Positions 18,013 through 28,430 of a stretch of 62,565 bases of DNA are shown in pieces. Under the pieces are notes generated by a model, which was given only the letters and a program-made list of their open reading frames with translations, did no database searches and had not been told where the DNA came from. The first letter of the stretch is position 1. Each line of letters opens with the position of its first letter. Location of the stretch: positions 1 to 62,565 of the forward strand of contig JANTGZ010000003.1 in NCBI GenBank assembly GCA_024762675.1. The letters run 5' to 3'. The position numbers and the translations under genes are program-made. Origin of the DNA: Thermodesulfobacteriota bacterium. GTDB taxonomy: Bacteria; Desulfobacterota; Anaeroferrophillalia; Anaeroferrophillales; Tharpellaceae.

Positions 18013-19161
18013 ATGAGAACAAACTTTCTACCGTTTTCCAAGCCATCCATCAGTGAACCGGAGATCGCAGAAGTCAGCAAAATTTTACGCTCGGGCTGGA
18101 TCACAACAGGTGCCAAGGCCACTGAGTTTGAAGAAGCTTTTCAGAAATATTGTACAGCTGATGGGGCGGTGGCACTAAATTCTGCTACTGCAGGCATGCA
18201 CCTATTATTGAGCGCCATGGATATTGGCCCGGGCGATGAGGTAATCACTCCCTCAATGACCTGGGTCTCCACGGTAAACCTGATTAAACTGGCTGGTGCC
18301 ACCCCGGTTTTTGCCGATATAGACCAGGATACACTAATGGTTTCGGCAAGAACCGTCGCTCCACTTATCAACGACCGTACCCGCCTGATTATTCCGGTTC
18401 ATTTTGCTGGAGCCGCACTGGATCTGAAACCTTTACAAAAACTGGCAGCCGAAAAGCAGATCAAACTGGTAGAAGATGCTGCTCATGCCGTCGGCACTGA
18501 ATACCATGGGGTTAAAATCGGTCAACAGGGAACCGCCATTTTTTCTTTTCACCCGATCAAAAATATGACCTGTGGTGAAGGCGGCATGTTCTGCTCAGAC
18601 GATGCCGAATTGCTGGCCCATATCCGGCGCCTGAAATTCCATGGCCTCGGAGTCGACGCTTACGACCGTAACGTTCAGGGTCGAGCGCCGCAGGCCGAAG
18701 TCATGGAACCAGGTTTCAAATACAATCTGACCGATATTGCCGCAAGTCTGGGATTAGGACAATTAGCTCGGTTAGACAGCTTTATTGAGAAACGCACCCT
18801 CCTGGCCCGGCGCTATCTGGAGCTTCTTGCTGACATTGAAGAAATTTCACCTTTAACTGTACCATCCTACCCAATGCGCCACGCCTGGCACCTTTTCATA
18901 ATTCGCCTTAAAAACAACCGTTCCGGCATAGATCGAGAAACCTTTATGATGGAGTTAAAGAGCCGTAATATCGGTAGCGGTATCCATTTCAAAGCCGTGC
19001 ACACACAAAAATTCTACCGGGAAACCCTGCCTCAGGCAAAAAATGCACTGCCGGTTACGGAGTGGAATTCAGAACGTATCTGCTCTTTGCCCCTGTTTCC
19101 CGATATGACTCTGGAAGATGTTGATGATGTAGTTGCAGCCATCAAGGAGGTACTGGCGTGA
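18013..19161 (+). CDS. arnB: UDP-4-amino-4-deoxy-L-arabinose aminotransferase ArnB
   Basis: PLP enzyme that converts UDP-4-keto-arabinose to UDP-L-Ara4N with glutamate as donor. The 382-residue length is standard for the family. The [17 protein letters not shown] start and the PLP lysine K183 in [16 protein letters not shown] are typical. First gene of arnBCAD-arnT; it overlaps arnC by the GTGA at 19158. The likely ribosome-binding site is AAAGGCG just before the ATG. Confidence 0.93.
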   Translation: MRTNFLPFSKPSISEPEIAEVSKILRSGWITTGAKATEFEEAFQKYCTADGAVALNSATAGMHLLLSAMDIGPGDEVITPSMTWVSTVNLIKLAGATPVFADIDQDTLMVSARTVAPLINDRTRLIIPVHFAGAALDLKPLQKLAAEKQIKLVEDAAHAVGTEYHGVKIGQQGTAIFSFHPIKNMTCGEGGMFCSDDAELLAHIRRLKFHGLGVDAYDRNVQGRAPQAEVMEPGFKYNLTDIAASLGLGQLARLDSFIEKRTLLARRYLELLADIEEISPLTVPSYPMRHAWHLFIIRLKNNRSGIDRETFMMELKSRNIGSGIHFKAVHTQKFYRETLPQAKNALPVTEWNSERICSLPLFPDMTLEDVDDVVAAIKEVLA

Positions 19162-20126
19162 GCAAACCAGAAATTTCCATAGTCATCCCGGTTTTCAATG
19201 AGAAAGAGAACCTGCCGGAGCTAATTGATCGGACTTTGAGTGCGACCCGTAAATGCGAACTGGACTTTGAATTTATTATGGTTGACGATGGCAGTCGCGA
19301 CGGCTCTACAGAAATTATTTTAGAGGCTGCCGAGCGCTATCCCGAAATCATTGCCATAATTTTAAACCGCAATTACGGCCAGCATGCGGCGATTTTTGCG
19401 GGTTTCGAACAATGCCTGGGAGAGATTGTTATAACCCTGGATGCCGACCTCCAGAACCCTCCCGAAGAGATCCCGCAGCTGGTGCTGGCGATGGCCAACG
19501 GAGTTGATGTTGTCGGCACTGTCCGCCAGAACCGTCAGGACACATTTTTTCGACGCAGTGCTTCGGCACTGGTCAATCGCATGGTACAGAAAACCACCGG
19601 CGTCAGAATGCACGATTATGGCTGCATGCTCAGAGCCTACCGGCATTCAATCGTTACGGCCATGCTTGAGTGCCGGGAGCGCTCCACCTTCATCCCGATT
19701 TTGGCCAACAGTTTTGCCGGCAGCACGACAGAGATTCCGGTTCAACACGCTTCCCGGGAACACGGTGATTCAAAATACAGTGTTTTCAAACTGATCTCCC
19801 TACAGTTTGACCTGCTGACCTCAATGTCAACCTTCCCTTTACGTCTGCTCTCCTTTATGGGTACGATAATCGCCCTGTTCGGCATCGGTTTCGGCTCTCT
19901 GCTCATGTTCTTACGCTTTGTTTACGGGGCAATGTGGGCTGCCAATGGAGTTTTCACCCTATTTGCCGTCCTCTTCGTTTTTATCGGGGCCCAGTTTGTC
20001 GGTCTCGGCCTACTCGGCGAGTATATAGGTCGTATTTATCATGATGTCCGCTCCCGACCGCGGTTCTTCATTCAGGAAATTCGCGGGGCTGGTGGCAGCG
20101 CCCTTGAAACAGACCATAATCTCTAA
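19158..20126 (+). CDS. arnC: undecaprenyl-phosphate Ara4FN transferase ArnC
   Basis: Family-2 glycosyltransferase that moves formyl-Ara4N from UDP to undecaprenyl phosphate at the inner face of the cytoplasmic membrane. The GT-A catalytic domain carries [14 protein letters not shown] at the start and the metal-binding D95-A-D97 motif in [13 protein letters not shown]. Two hydrophobic helices near the C-terminus (about 235-300) anchor it. A GTG start overlaps the arnB stop, indicating translational coupling. Length (322 residues) matches known ArnC. Confidence 0.93.
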   Translation: MSKPEISIVIPVFNEKENLPELIDRTLSATRKCELDFEFIMVDDGSRDGSTEIILEAAERYPEIIAIILNRNYGQHAAIFAGFEQCLGEIVITLDADLQNPPEEIPQLVLAMANGVDVVGTVRQNRQDTFFRRSASALVNRMVQKTTGVRMHDYGCMLRAYRHSIVTAMLECRERSTFIPILANSFAGSTTEIPVQHASREHGDSKYSVFKLISLQFDLLTSMSTFPLRLLSFMGTIIALFGIGFGSLLMFLRFVYGAMWAANGVFTLFAVLFVFIGAQFVGLGLLGEYIGRIYHDVRSRPRFFIQEIRGAGGSALETDHNL

Positions 20127-20141
20127 ATACAAGGAAAAACC

Positions 20142-22130
20142 ATGAAAGCAATCGTTTTTGCCTACCATAATATTGGCTGCGCCGGTCTTAGGGCACTTCT
20201 TGATCAGGGCTTTACTGTCCAGGTGGTCATTACCCATGAAGATGATCCCCAGGAAAACATCTGGTTTGATTCAGTCGCGGAACTTGCCGCAAGCCACAAC
20301 ATCCCGGTTTACGCCCCGGAAGATATCAATCACCCTTTATGGGTTGAACGCTTGCGGAATATGCAAGCAGACATCATCTTCTCTTTCTACTACAGGAATC
20401 TGATCAGCCAGGAGATTCTCGATTTGGTGCCGGCCGGCGGACTTAACCTGCACGGCTCTCTGCTACCGCGTTATCGGGGGCGTTGCCCAGTCAACTGGGT
20501 ACTGGTCAACGGTGAAGCCGAAACGGGTGTCACCCTGCATTACATGACGGCAAAACCCGACGATGGTGATATTATCGGACAAAAATCAATCGCCATCAAC
20601 AGGCAGGAGACAGCGTTAACTCTTCATAAAAAACTTACCGCGACAACGACCACATTACTGGTGGAAGAACTGCCAAAAATCATCACCGGAGAGGCCGCAC
20701 GTACCCCCCAGAATGGAGCCTCAGCAAGCTATTTTGGCGGCCGTAAAGCTGAAGATGGAGAAATTGACTGGAACCTGGAGGCCACAACAATAGACAATCT
20801 TGTCCGCGCCGTTACCCGGCCTTACCCCGGGGCCTTCTCTTTCATAGGCAAGCAAAAATGTATTTTCTGGCAAGTTAGAGTCATCGCGAACGATAAAACC
20901 GCGCCCCCGGGAACGATTCTTTCGACCACCCCGCTGACCGTTGCCTGCGCCGACGGGGCACTGGAGATTGAGTTTGCACAAACCGATAACGGCATCTTCA
21001 TTGGAGGTCAACAGTTGGCCCGGGAACTTAATCTTGCCTCCGGCATGCGCTTTGGTCGCCAGAGCACGCTGGTTTTAGCCCAACAACGCAAAAAACGAGT
21101 TTTAATCCTCGGCGTCAACGGTTTTATCGGCAACCATCTCAGCGAACGATTATTGGAAAGTGGCCACTACGAAGTTTACGGCATGGATCTCCGCTCCAAC
21201 ACCATCAGCCATCTCCTTGGTCATCCCGATTTCCACTTCAAAGAGGGTGATATCGCGATCATGCATGAGTGGATTGAGTATCATGTCCGCAAATGTGACA
21301 TTATTCTACCGCTCGTGGCTATCGCCACCCCCATAGAATATGTGCGCAATCCATTAAGGGTTTTTGAACTCGATTTTGAAGAAAATCTGCGTATCGTCCG
21401 CCACTGTGTTAAATATAATAAACGCCTGATCTTTCCCTCGACTTCGGAGGTTTACGGCATGTGCCAGGATGCCGAATTTGATGAACATAGTTCAAATCTG
21501 GTGCTCGGCCCCATCCACAAACAACGCTGGATTTACTCCTGCTGCAAACAGATGCTCGATCGGGTAATCTGGGCCTACGGCACCACCCGGGGCCTGAAAT
21601 TTTCTCTCTTTCGACCTTTTAACTGGGTCGGACCAAAACTTGACTCCCTGGATTCCGCCCGTATCGGCAGCTCCCGGGTCATCACTCAATTCATTCTCAA
21701 TCTGGTGGAAGGCACCCCGATCCGCCTGGTCGATGGTGGTCACCAGAAAAGATGTTTTACCGACATCAAGGACGGCATCGAATGTCTTTTCAGGATTATC
21801 GAGAACCGTAACGGCAACTGTGACAGTCAGATTTTCAATATCGGTAATCCTGACCATGAATTCAGCATGCGGGAATTAGCGGAAATCCTGCTGAGGGAAT
21901 TTGCCGACCATCCCTTGCGGGCTCATTTTCCACCGAATGGCGGTCTAAAAGATATTGAGGCTCGAACCTTTTATGGTTCCGGTTATCAAGATGTACAACA
22001 CCGCCACCCTTCTATAGAACAGGCGAGAAAACGTTTGGACTGGGAGCCCAAAGTCCCTTTTTCTACGTCAGTGGCTAAGACCCTTGACTATTTCCTGCAG
22101 GATCTGATCAACTCACAGGAGCAAAAGTAA
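20142..22130 (+). CDS. arnA: bifunctional UDP-glucuronate decarboxylase / UDP-Ara4N formyltransferase ArnA
   Basis: Both halves are complete in 662 residues. The N-terminal formyltransferase domain has N102 and H104 ([14 protein letters not shown]) and D140 at the same positions as the catalytic residues of the E. coli enzyme. The C-terminal dehydrogenase/decarboxylase domain has the [10 protein letters not shown] nucleotide-binding loop, PSTSEVYG (E436) and the Y465-x3-K469 pair. It oxidatively decarboxylates UDP-glucuronate and formylates the amino sugar. It is joined to arnD by a TAATG overlap. Confidence 0.95.
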   Translation: MKAIVFAYHNIGCAGLRALLDQGFTVQVVITHEDDPQENIWFDSVAELAASHNIPVYAPEDINHPLWVERLRNMQADIIFSFYYRNLISQEILDLVPAGGLNLHGSLLPRYRGRCPVNWVLVNGEAETGVTLHYMTAKPDDGDIIGQKSIAINRQETALTLHKKLTATTTTLLVEELPKIITGEAARTPQNGASASYFGGRKAEDGEIDWNLEATTIDNLVRAVTRPYPGAFSFIGKQKCIFWQVRVIANDKTAPPGTILSTTPLTVACADGALEIEFAQTDNGIFIGGQQLARELNLASGMRFGRQSTLVLAQQRKKRVLILGVNGFIGNHLSERLLESGHYEVYGMDLRSNTISHLLGHPDFHFKEGDIAIMHEWIEYHVRKCDIILPLVAIATPIEYVRNPLRVFELDFEENLRIVRHCVKYNKRLIFPSTSEVYGMCQDAEFDEHSSNLVLGPIHKQRWIYSCCKQMLDRVIWAYGTTRGLKFSLFRPFNWVGPKLDSLDSARIGSSRVITQFILNLVEGTPIRLVDGGHQKRCFTDIKDGIECLFRIIENRNGNCDSQIFNIGNPDHEFSMRELAEILLREFADHPLRAHFPPNGGLKDIEARTFYGSGYQDVQHRHPSIEQARKRLDWEPKVPFSTSVAKTLDYFLQDLINSQEQK

Positions 22131-23044
22131 TGCCGCAGGTAGGTCTGCGCATCGATGTTGACACCCTGCGCGGTACCCGGTGCGGGATACCGAATCTACT
22201 CAAACTTTTAGATTGTCATAACATCAAGGCAACTATTTTTTTCTCAGTCGGCCCGGACAATATGGGTCGCCACCTCTGGCGCCTGCTGCGTCCGGCATTC
22301 TTGTTGAAGATGCTGAGGACCCAGGCCACCAGTCTTTATGGCTGGGACATCCTCCTGCGGGGTACCTTATGGCCCGGACCATTGATCGGCAATATCTGCA
22401 GCGACATAATCCACAAGGCCGGTGAGGCCGGTCATGAGATTGGACTGCATGCCTGGGATCATCACCGCTGGCAGAGTCAGCTTGAAAACCTCGACCAGAA
22501 TGCCCTGAATCAAGATCTTACTCGCGGCTACAGACAGCTTACGAGGATACTGGGTATCCCTCCGTCCTGTTTTGCTGCCCCGGCCTGGCGTATCACACCG
22601 ACGGCCCTACAAACGCTTGCGCAATTTCCATTTAATTTCACCTCCGATTGCCGAGGCACTTCTATTTTCAGACCCCAAATAGATAGTACTTCTGAGAGTG
22701 TGAATGAACCCCAACTGCATATTCAGATCCCCAGCACACTGCCTACCTATGATGAGCTTATCGGCCAAAAGTGTACACCTGAAACTTACAACGACTACCT
22801 TCTCGACCTGATCAGACCCGAAAATCTAAATGTTTTAACTATCCATGCCGAGGTCGAAGGCATCTGTTGCCTGCAACTGTTTAGCGATTTTCTCGAGAAA
22901 GCCCGGTCGCGAAAGATTATATTTAAACCCTTAGGTAAGCTCCTCCCGCAAACTACAAAAATAGAAACCACCCCAATCCAACAAAAAAACCTGCCCGGAA
23001 GAGAGGGCTGGATTTCCTGCCAGGATGGAATAGTTGACTGCTAA
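22130..23044 (+). CDS. arnD: 4-deoxy-4-formamido-Ara-phosphoundecaprenol deformylase ArnD
   Basis: NodB-fold polysaccharide deacetylase relative that removes the formyl group from undecaprenyl-phosphate-Ara4FN, making the step irreversible before flipping. The N-terminal RIDVDT acidic motif and the metal-binding histidines in LHAWDHHRW (about residues 105-113) are present, as is the family's FAAPAWRITP segment. 304 residues, normal length. Its ATG overlaps the arnA stop. Confidence 0.9.
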   Translation: MPQVGLRIDVDTLRGTRCGIPNLLKLLDCHNIKATIFFSVGPDNMGRHLWRLLRPAFLLKMLRTQATSLYGWDILLRGTLWPGPLIGNICSDIIHKAGEAGHEIGLHAWDHHRWQSQLENLDQNALNQDLTRGYRQLTRILGIPPSCFAAPAWRITPTALQTLAQFPFNFTSDCRGTSIFRPQIDSTSESVNEPQLHIQIPSTLPTYDELIGQKCTPETYNDYLLDLIRPENLNVLTIHAEVEGICCLQLFSDFLEKARSRKIIFKPLGKLLPQTTKIETTPIQQKNLPGREGWISCQDGIVDC

Positions 23045-23067
23045 AGTATTTGCATAAACAGGCAATA

Positions 23068-24798
23068 ATGATGAAACAACTCAAAAGTAAGTACTCGTTC
23101 CTTTACAGGTATCGCTACGAAGTTCTGCTCCTGGCTCTTTTTTTGTGCATCTATATTATCCCCTTGGGGGCTCGCCCGCTAATGGTTCCAGACGAAACCC
23201 GTTATGCCGAGATTCCCCGTGAGATGCTGACTAGTGGCAACTGGGTATCTCCCCACCTTAACGGGCTCCGCTACTTCGAAAAACCTGCTCTTGGTTATTG
23301 GGTTCACGCAATATCTCTGAGATTATTTGGGGAAAATAATTTTGCCGTACGTCTACCTTCAGCCTTAGCGGTTGGACTCTCAGCTCTACTACTTTATATC
23401 CTCTTCCGGCACTTTTTATTTAAAGAGCCTGACGATTCGACAAAACTTCAAGCCCATCCAACCCCTTCAGCAACGCTTGCCCCACTCATCTTTTTGACCT
23501 GTGCCGAGGTTTTTGGGGTCGGCAATACGGCTGTTCTCGATAACCTCTTAGCTTTTTTTCTGACCGCAACCATCATAACTTTCTTTTTTGCGACTGAGGC
23601 CTCACCCGGGTCAATGCAGGAAAAAAAACTTCTCCTGCTCTCCGGAACCGCCTGTGGTCTGGCATTTCTAACCAAAGGATTTCTCGCTTTTGCGGTTCCA
23701 GTATTAAGCCTTGGTGCCTATCTGCTCTGGCAGCGCCGCTTTCGAGACCTATGGCGTATGAGCGGCTTACCCCTGCTGGCAGCCACACTAGTGGCACTGC
23801 CGTGGAGTATCTTAATCCATCTTAAAGAACCGGATTTCTGGAATTTCTTTTTCTGGAACGAGCACATTCGCCGCTTTCTGTCGGACAGTGCCCAACACAA
23901 AAAACCCTTCTACTTTTACATGATGGCCACGCCCGGCCTGATCATGCCCTGGTTCCCGGTAACCCCAACTGCAATTGCCGGCGTTAAAGCAATTTTTCGC
24001 AAACCCGATATATCCGGGCGCCTGATGCGACTGGCAATCTGTTGGCTGGTAATGCCTTTTCTCTTTTTTTCCTGTGCCGGTGGTAAAATATTAACCTACA
24101 TCCTCCCCTGCTTTCCACCTTTTGCCATCCTCATGGCCATGGGCCTTGTTAAAGGACTTGAGCAAAAGAAGTGGAATAAGTTTTTCAGGTGGGGAGCTTT
24201 CGCCAACCTGCTGTTTTTTGCACTTCTGTTACTGGGCTTTGTGGTTCTGCAATTTTTTTCTTTTAACGGCTTTCGACCCTACACTTCGAACAGACAGCTT
24301 CTGCTCGCCATTATAGCCCTGATTTTTGCAATTGGATTTGCCTGGGGATCCTTTGCGTGCCCGCAAAGAGAGCGTAAAATTGTTCTCTTCGCCTTAATTC
24401 CAAGCCTCATTTTTTTATCTGCGGGATTCCTGCTTCCTGATCTGACTATCGAAAAAAAAGCACCCGGCATTCTCCTGCAACGCCACCTCGAAGAGATCGA
24501 CCCAGATACCATAATAATCTCTGAGAAAAGAGCTGTCAGAGCCGTCTGCTGGTACCTGAAACGAAATAATGTCTATATACTGGGCAGCGGAGGTGAGCTT
24601 AAATATGGGCTGACCTATAAAAGTGCCAAGAGCCGACAATTAAACCTTGAAAACGCAACCGCTCTGATCCGCCAGAATCCGGGCAAGGTGTTACTGGTTG
24701 CCCGAAGCCGAATCATAAAAGAGTGGGAAATACAGTTACCCCAACCCGTTTTGCAGGATAGCAGTGGGCCTTCCGGCTACAGCCTATGGAGATTTTAA
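23068..24798 (+). CDS. arnT: ArnT-type lipid A aminoarabinose transferase, copy 2
   Basis: The arnBCAD-linked ArnT, 576 residues from ATG 23068. It shares long identical stretches with the copy at 9224 (GARPL..PDETRYAE.PREM, the NFFFWNEH.RR segment and the LLPDLTIEKKAPG region) and has the acidic pair D42-E43. The acidic insert of copy 1 is replaced by a shorter, neutral segment. An annotated start at TTG 23050 is possible, but ATG 23068 or 23071 aligns with the paralogue. Same proposed reaction: transfer of Ara4N to lipid A phosphates at the periplasmic face. Confidence 0.88.
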   Translation: MMKQLKSKYSFLYRYRYEVLLLALFLCIYIIPLGARPLMVPDETRYAEIPREMLTSGNWVSPHLNGLRYFEKPALGYWVHAISLRLFGENNFAVRLPSALAVGLSALLLYILFRHFLFKEPDDSTKLQAHPTPSATLAPLIFLTCAEVFGVGNTAVLDNLLAFFLTATIITFFFATEASPGSMQEKKLLLLSGTACGLAFLTKGFLAFAVPVLSLGAYLLWQRRFRDLWRMSGLPLLAATLVALPWSILIHLKEPDFWNFFFWNEHIRRFLSDSAQHKKPFYFYMMATPGLIMPWFPVTPTAIAGVKAIFRKPDISGRLMRLAICWLVMPFLFFSCAGGKILTYILPCFPPFAILMAMGLVKGLEQKKWNKFFRWGAFANLLFFALLLLGFVVLQFFSFNGFRPYTSNRQLLLAIIALIFAIGFAWGSFACPQRERKIVLFALIPSLIFLSAGFLLPDLTIEKKAPGILLQRHLEEIDPDTIIISEKRAVRAVCWYLKRNNVYILGSGGELKYGLTYKSAKSRQLNLENATALIRQNPGKVLLVARSRIIKEWEIQLPQPVLQDSSGPSGYSLWRF

Positions 24799-24801
24799 GC
24801 T

Positions 24802-26538
24802 ATGGATGACAAACAAATGGTTGCTGAGACCGTTACATCAGATTTTCACAATGACCCGACAAAATCGTTATCTAGAACAGTCCTCATTCTGGCAGTTATT
24901 ATTATATGTTTCCTCGGAATATTTAATCGTGACCTGTGGACCCCTGATGAACCTCGAGTTGCGGCCATTTCTCTGGAAATGAGCCGCAACGGCAATCTGA
25001 TTATACCCCACCTTGCCGGAAGACCTTTTATTGAAAAACCGCCCCTCTATTTTGCCGTTGCTGCGGGCCTGATACATACCATAGGATCTATAGTCGGCAA
25101 TACCGGGGCCATACGTTTCACTTCAACCCTTTTTGCCCTGGCCACACTACTGGTCTCATTTCTATTGGCAAAACGTTTAAACGGAAAATCCTTCGCCTTT
25201 TTATCCTTAATTATCCTGGGCACCATGGCCGGCTTCGTTGAAAATTTTCACTGGATACGAGTCGACCCCGCCTTAAGTTTTTTCGTGGTTGCTGCCCTTT
25301 GGTGCTTTGCTGAGGGTTACCTTGGTGGGCGAGCCCGCTTCTTAACTTTAGCCGGCCTCTTTGGCGCCGGGGCATTTCTAAGCAAGGGTCTGATCGGACC
25401 GATACTGATCGCACTCCCCTGGACCGGGCTGTTTTTCATTTGGCTAAGAAAGAGAGGGAAAGCCGGTCAAAAAAAAGACTTTTTTATTACGGAACATTTG
25501 TTCGGCATCTTCATTTTCATTTTCATTACCGGACTCTGGATTATCTTGTTAAAAATGACCGGCAGCCCGGAGCTCTGGCATGAATGGTTCTGGGTTAATC
25601 AGGTAGGACGTTTGACCGGCACAGCTGATCTGGGCCATCTTCGCCCCGGCCAACCTTTTTATTACATAACTACATTAGCCCTCTACAGCACACCTTGGCT
25701 GCCTTTGGTGATTGTCTGGTTTGTTCGGGTATGTAAAAGTTCCTGGCGGAAACAAGCTGTTTCTTCAGAGAATCTCTTTTTCTTGCTTTGGGGCCTGGGA
25801 ACCATCCTTTTTTTATCCCTCTCGGTAACCAAACGCAGTATTTATCTCTATCCTGCGCTGCCGGTTTTTGCAATGATGGGAGCAATGGTTTTAAAACAGG
25901 GGTTAACTCGCTGGTTTAAAATTTATGTTACGGCATGGACATTAATATGCGCAGCTATAATGGCTCTTATCACAATCCTTCCGCTAGCTTCCGGACTCTT
26001 CCAGGCCTACGTTCCAGAACGCGTGTTCGGTTGCCTGAGCGCTTTCGGGGTCGACAATTTAATTGCCGGGATGGCTTTCATATATTGTCTCTATCTCATT
26101 TTGAAACGCCGGAAGATAGACCCGGTTTTCCGCTTTACGGCGGTAACGGTCATGATATACATAGTTGCCTTTACGGGCCCCCTGCTGGCCGTTGACCGCG
26201 CCAAGAGCATGCAAGCCGGAATGGAGGCATTTGCCGAACATATAGCAACAGGAAAAAGAGATCGGGTTGCGGGATGGAATTTCAGCGAAACAATGCTGGC
26301 TAATTTCTATTACTACTGCGACTGGTCAGTTCCACAGATCGAAAGTGAAGAACACCTGCAAACAATTTTACAACATAAAGATGACAAGTATGATACAATT
26401 ATCATCAACAAGACCCGTTCCCTTAAAAATCTGCTCAAGTCACCCTATCATGTCATCGCAGAGGGAAATCCACGACACTCCCGCAAAAGCAAAAGACACA
26501 TCTATTGGGTCGAAGGGATTGATTTTACAGGAAAATAA
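24802..26538 (+). CDS. ArnT/GT83-like membrane glycosyltransferase
   Basis: A third, more distant member of the ArnT family, 578 residues, starting 4 bp after arnT. The first loop has D49-E50 in LWTPDEPRVAAISLEM and then RPFIEKPPLYFAV, the family's donor and acceptor site. Many membrane helices and a C-terminal soluble part follow. It may add Ara4N or another undecaprenyl-linked sugar to a second position or a different acceptor, such as core sugar. That it sits inside the arn operon supports an envelope role, but the sugar is unknown. Confidence 0.8.
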   Translation: MDDKQMVAETVTSDFHNDPTKSLSRTVLILAVIIICFLGIFNRDLWTPDEPRVAAISLEMSRNGNLIIPHLAGRPFIEKPPLYFAVAAGLIHTIGSIVGNTGAIRFTSTLFALATLLVSFLLAKRLNGKSFAFLSLIILGTMAGFVENFHWIRVDPALSFFVVAALWCFAEGYLGGRARFLTLAGLFGAGAFLSKGLIGPILIALPWTGLFFIWLRKRGKAGQKKDFFITEHLFGIFIFIFITGLWIILLKMTGSPELWHEWFWVNQVGRLTGTADLGHLRPGQPFYYITTLALYSTPWLPLVIVWFVRVCKSSWRKQAVSSENLFFLLWGLGTILFLSLSVTKRSIYLYPALPVFAMMGAMVLKQGLTRWFKIYVTAWTLICAAIMALITILPLASGLFQAYVPERVFGCLSAFGVDNLIAGMAFIYCLYLILKRRKIDPVFRFTAVTVMIYIVAFTGPLLAVDRAKSMQAGMEAFAEHIATGKRDRVAGWNFSETMLANFYYYCDWSVPQIESEEHLQTILQHKDDKYDTIIINKTRSLKNLLKSPYHVIAEGNPRHSRKSKRHIYWVEGIDFTGK

Positions 26539-26541
26539 GTT

Positions 26542-26913
26542 ATGACCAAATACCTCCCATTGATAATTTCAGGAGTGATGCTGAATGCTGCAGCGCAACT
26601 GGCTCTTAAGCAAGGGATGCGTAATATCGGCTATTTTGAGTTCCGCCTCGAAAACTGCCAGCAGATTTTTTGGGCAATCGCGACCAGCCCCTCAATTATT
26701 ACCGGTTTATTCTGTTATGTCATTAGTGTCACCGTCTGGCTCCTGGTGCTCTCACGGGTAGAGGTCAGCTTCGCCTATCCCTTACTCTCCATTGGCTACA
26801 TCGTCACAGCAGTTGCCGGTTGGCGTTTCTTTGACGAGTCAATGAGCCTGACCCGCTGGGGAGGAATCATTGTTATTTGTATAGGAGTCTGGCTGATTAC
26901 CAGAACCGGATGA
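26542..26913 (+). CDS. arnE: ArnE-like SMR-family flippase subunit
   Basis: A 123-residue protein with four hydrophobic helices of the EmrE/SMR superfamily. It starts 4 bp after the ArnT-like gene and ends the arn operon. In the E. coli pathway ArnE and ArnF jointly flip undecaprenyl-phosphate-L-Ara4N. Here only one such gene is present, so it may work as a homodimer. LSIGYIVTAVAGWRFFDE resembles the conserved region of ArnE/ArnF. Other SMR proteins are possible but less likely in this context. Confidence 0.75.
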   Translation: MTKYLPLIISGVMLNAAAQLALKQGMRNIGYFEFRLENCQQIFWAIATSPSIITGLFCYVISVTVWLLVLSRVEVSFAYPLLSIGYIVTAVAGWRFFDESMSLTRWGGIIVICIGVWLITRTG

Positions 26914-26993
26914 TACATGGCTAAAGTCAGTGGTACCCCGCTGGAAATCTATTTACATTTTCGCACTAAACCGTTTGTATCTGATTTACAACC

Positions 26994-28175
26994 ATGCCAA
27001 TTATTAACCGATATTTGCAGAGGGAGATATTACTCCCCTTTTTTTACACACTACTGGTAGTGGTGTTTATCCTTCTATTCGGGCAACTCTTTAAACTTGT
27101 TAATATGGTGGTTTCTGAGGGGATTCGGGTATGGGATATTACGCGAATGGTTATTGACATGATTCCCCAAATGATGACAATGGCTTTGCCCATATCGTTC
27201 TTTTTCGCGGTGTTGGTAGGAGTTGGGCGCTTGGTTGGTGATAGTGAAGTGGTTGCTCTAACGGCTGCAGGGGTATCACCGTTTAAAATTTTTATTCCAG
27301 TTTTGCAGATTGCGATTTTCTGTACCATAACAACTTTACTGATGAGCACCTGGCTGGCTCCTTTTGGGATACGCCATTTACGCAAAGTAACCTTTGATAT
27401 TCTTCGGGAAAAAGTCACGTTAGCGTTACACTCCCAAAGGCTTAATCTCGCATTCCCTAATATGGCCATATACCTGGGTGAGATAGATCGGGAAAGTGGC
27501 CGGGTGGCATCGGTTTTCATTGAGGATCGGCGGCGTAGTGAGCATCCGCAGACGATTACGGCTTTAAAAGGGATGATTGTCAGCGACCTTCAGACTTCGA
27601 CCCTGTTACTGCAACTTGAGAATGGCACAATTCATGAGTACGACCAGCAGGGCGAGAGTTATCAGGTGACTGATTTTTCTCAATATCGGATTAATTTTGC
27701 AATCTCTGCCCTCTTGGGCGCAAAGCTCCATGTCGGGCTTATGAACAAGGCCAGGTCTAACTCTGATTTAATACAGAAGATAGCTTTAGAAAAGAGTCAG
27801 GGGGAAGAAACGGCCAGGACTGTGGCAACACTATATGAGCGTTTTACTCAGCCTTTTTCCTGTCTTGCTTTTGCTCTGCTGGGGGTGGCACTGGCACTGG
27901 TACCAGTGCGCAGCGGAGCTCGCTTTCAAGGCTTTATTTTCGGGCTCCTGTTTCTATTAGCTTATTACTTAACTGGTATGATTGCCGAGCCCCTAACTAA
28001 ATGGCAACCTTCTCTGGCACCATTTTTTTTCTGTTTGCCGAATCTTATTTTTATCCTTTTAGGAACTTTGTTGTTGACAATAAAGCAGTACGAAATAGAG
28101 TTTTCTAATTTTTTTTGGAAAAGATTGATGAGCGTCTTGAAATACTCGGTTTACTTAAAAAGGAAAAGTTGGTAG
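26994..28175 (+). CDS. lptF: LPS export permease LptF (YjgP/YjgQ family)
   Basis: Inner-membrane subunit of the LptB2FG transporter that extracts LPS and passes it to LptC/A. The 393-residue product has three N-terminal helices, a large periplasmic beta-jellyroll domain (about residues 125-270) and three C-terminal helices. MPIINRYLQREILLPFFYTL is typical of the family. No lptG partner is nearby. I see no clear Shine-Dalgarno sequence before the ATG. Its place between arn genes and the regulator pair makes the island a combined lipid A modification and export locus. Confidence 0.85.
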   Translation: MPIINRYLQREILLPFFYTLLVVVFILLFGQLFKLVNMVVSEGIRVWDITRMVIDMIPQMMTMALPISFFFAVLVGVGRLVGDSEVVALTAAGVSPFKIFIPVLQIAIFCTITTLLMSTWLAPFGIRHLRKVTFDILREKVTLALHSQRLNLAFPNMAIYLGEIDRESGRVASVFIEDRRRSEHPQTITALKGMIVSDLQTSTLLLQLENGTIHEYDQQGESYQVTDFSQYRINFAISALLGAKLHVGLMNKARSNSDLIQKIALEKSQGEETARTVATLYERFTQPFSCLAFALLGVALALVPVRSGARFQGFIFGLLFLLAYYLTGMIAEPLTKWQPSLAPFFFCLPNLIFILLGTLLLTIKQYEIEFSNFFWKRLMSVLKYSVYLKRKSW

Positions 28176-28209
28176 TCTTACCACCGTCTGCTAAAAAAAC
28201 TTTGCCTTA

Positions 28210-28428
28210 ATGAAATTCTATTCTCTCTACGGTTTTATGCGAGAGGGCAAGCTGGCAGTGCTCGAACCTAAAGCTGAACCTCAAACTTATAAGGTTGAGG
28301 GCGACAACCTGCAGCCTTTGCCCCATGACCTGGAACTCGAAAGCGACGCCCTGGCCCTGCTGACTACCGCCTCACATCTCTACCAGGAACAGCGCCATGA
28401 TCTGCCGATCTCTTTAGCCGGAAACTAA
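28210..28428 (+). CDS. unknown 72-residue protein upstream of response regulator
   Basis: I do not recognise this protein. It is small, soluble and acidic, with no signal peptide or cysteine, and is mostly predicted strands and a C-terminal helix by eye. It ends 2 bp before the response-regulator start, so co-translation with the two-component genes is likely. No good ribosome-binding site precedes its ATG, which lowers confidence that it is expressed from this start. Confidence 0.5.
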   Translation: MKFYSLYGFMREGKLAVLEPKAEPQTYKVEGDNLQPLPHDLELESDALALLTTASHLYQEQRHDLPISLAGN

Positions 28429-28430
28429 CA

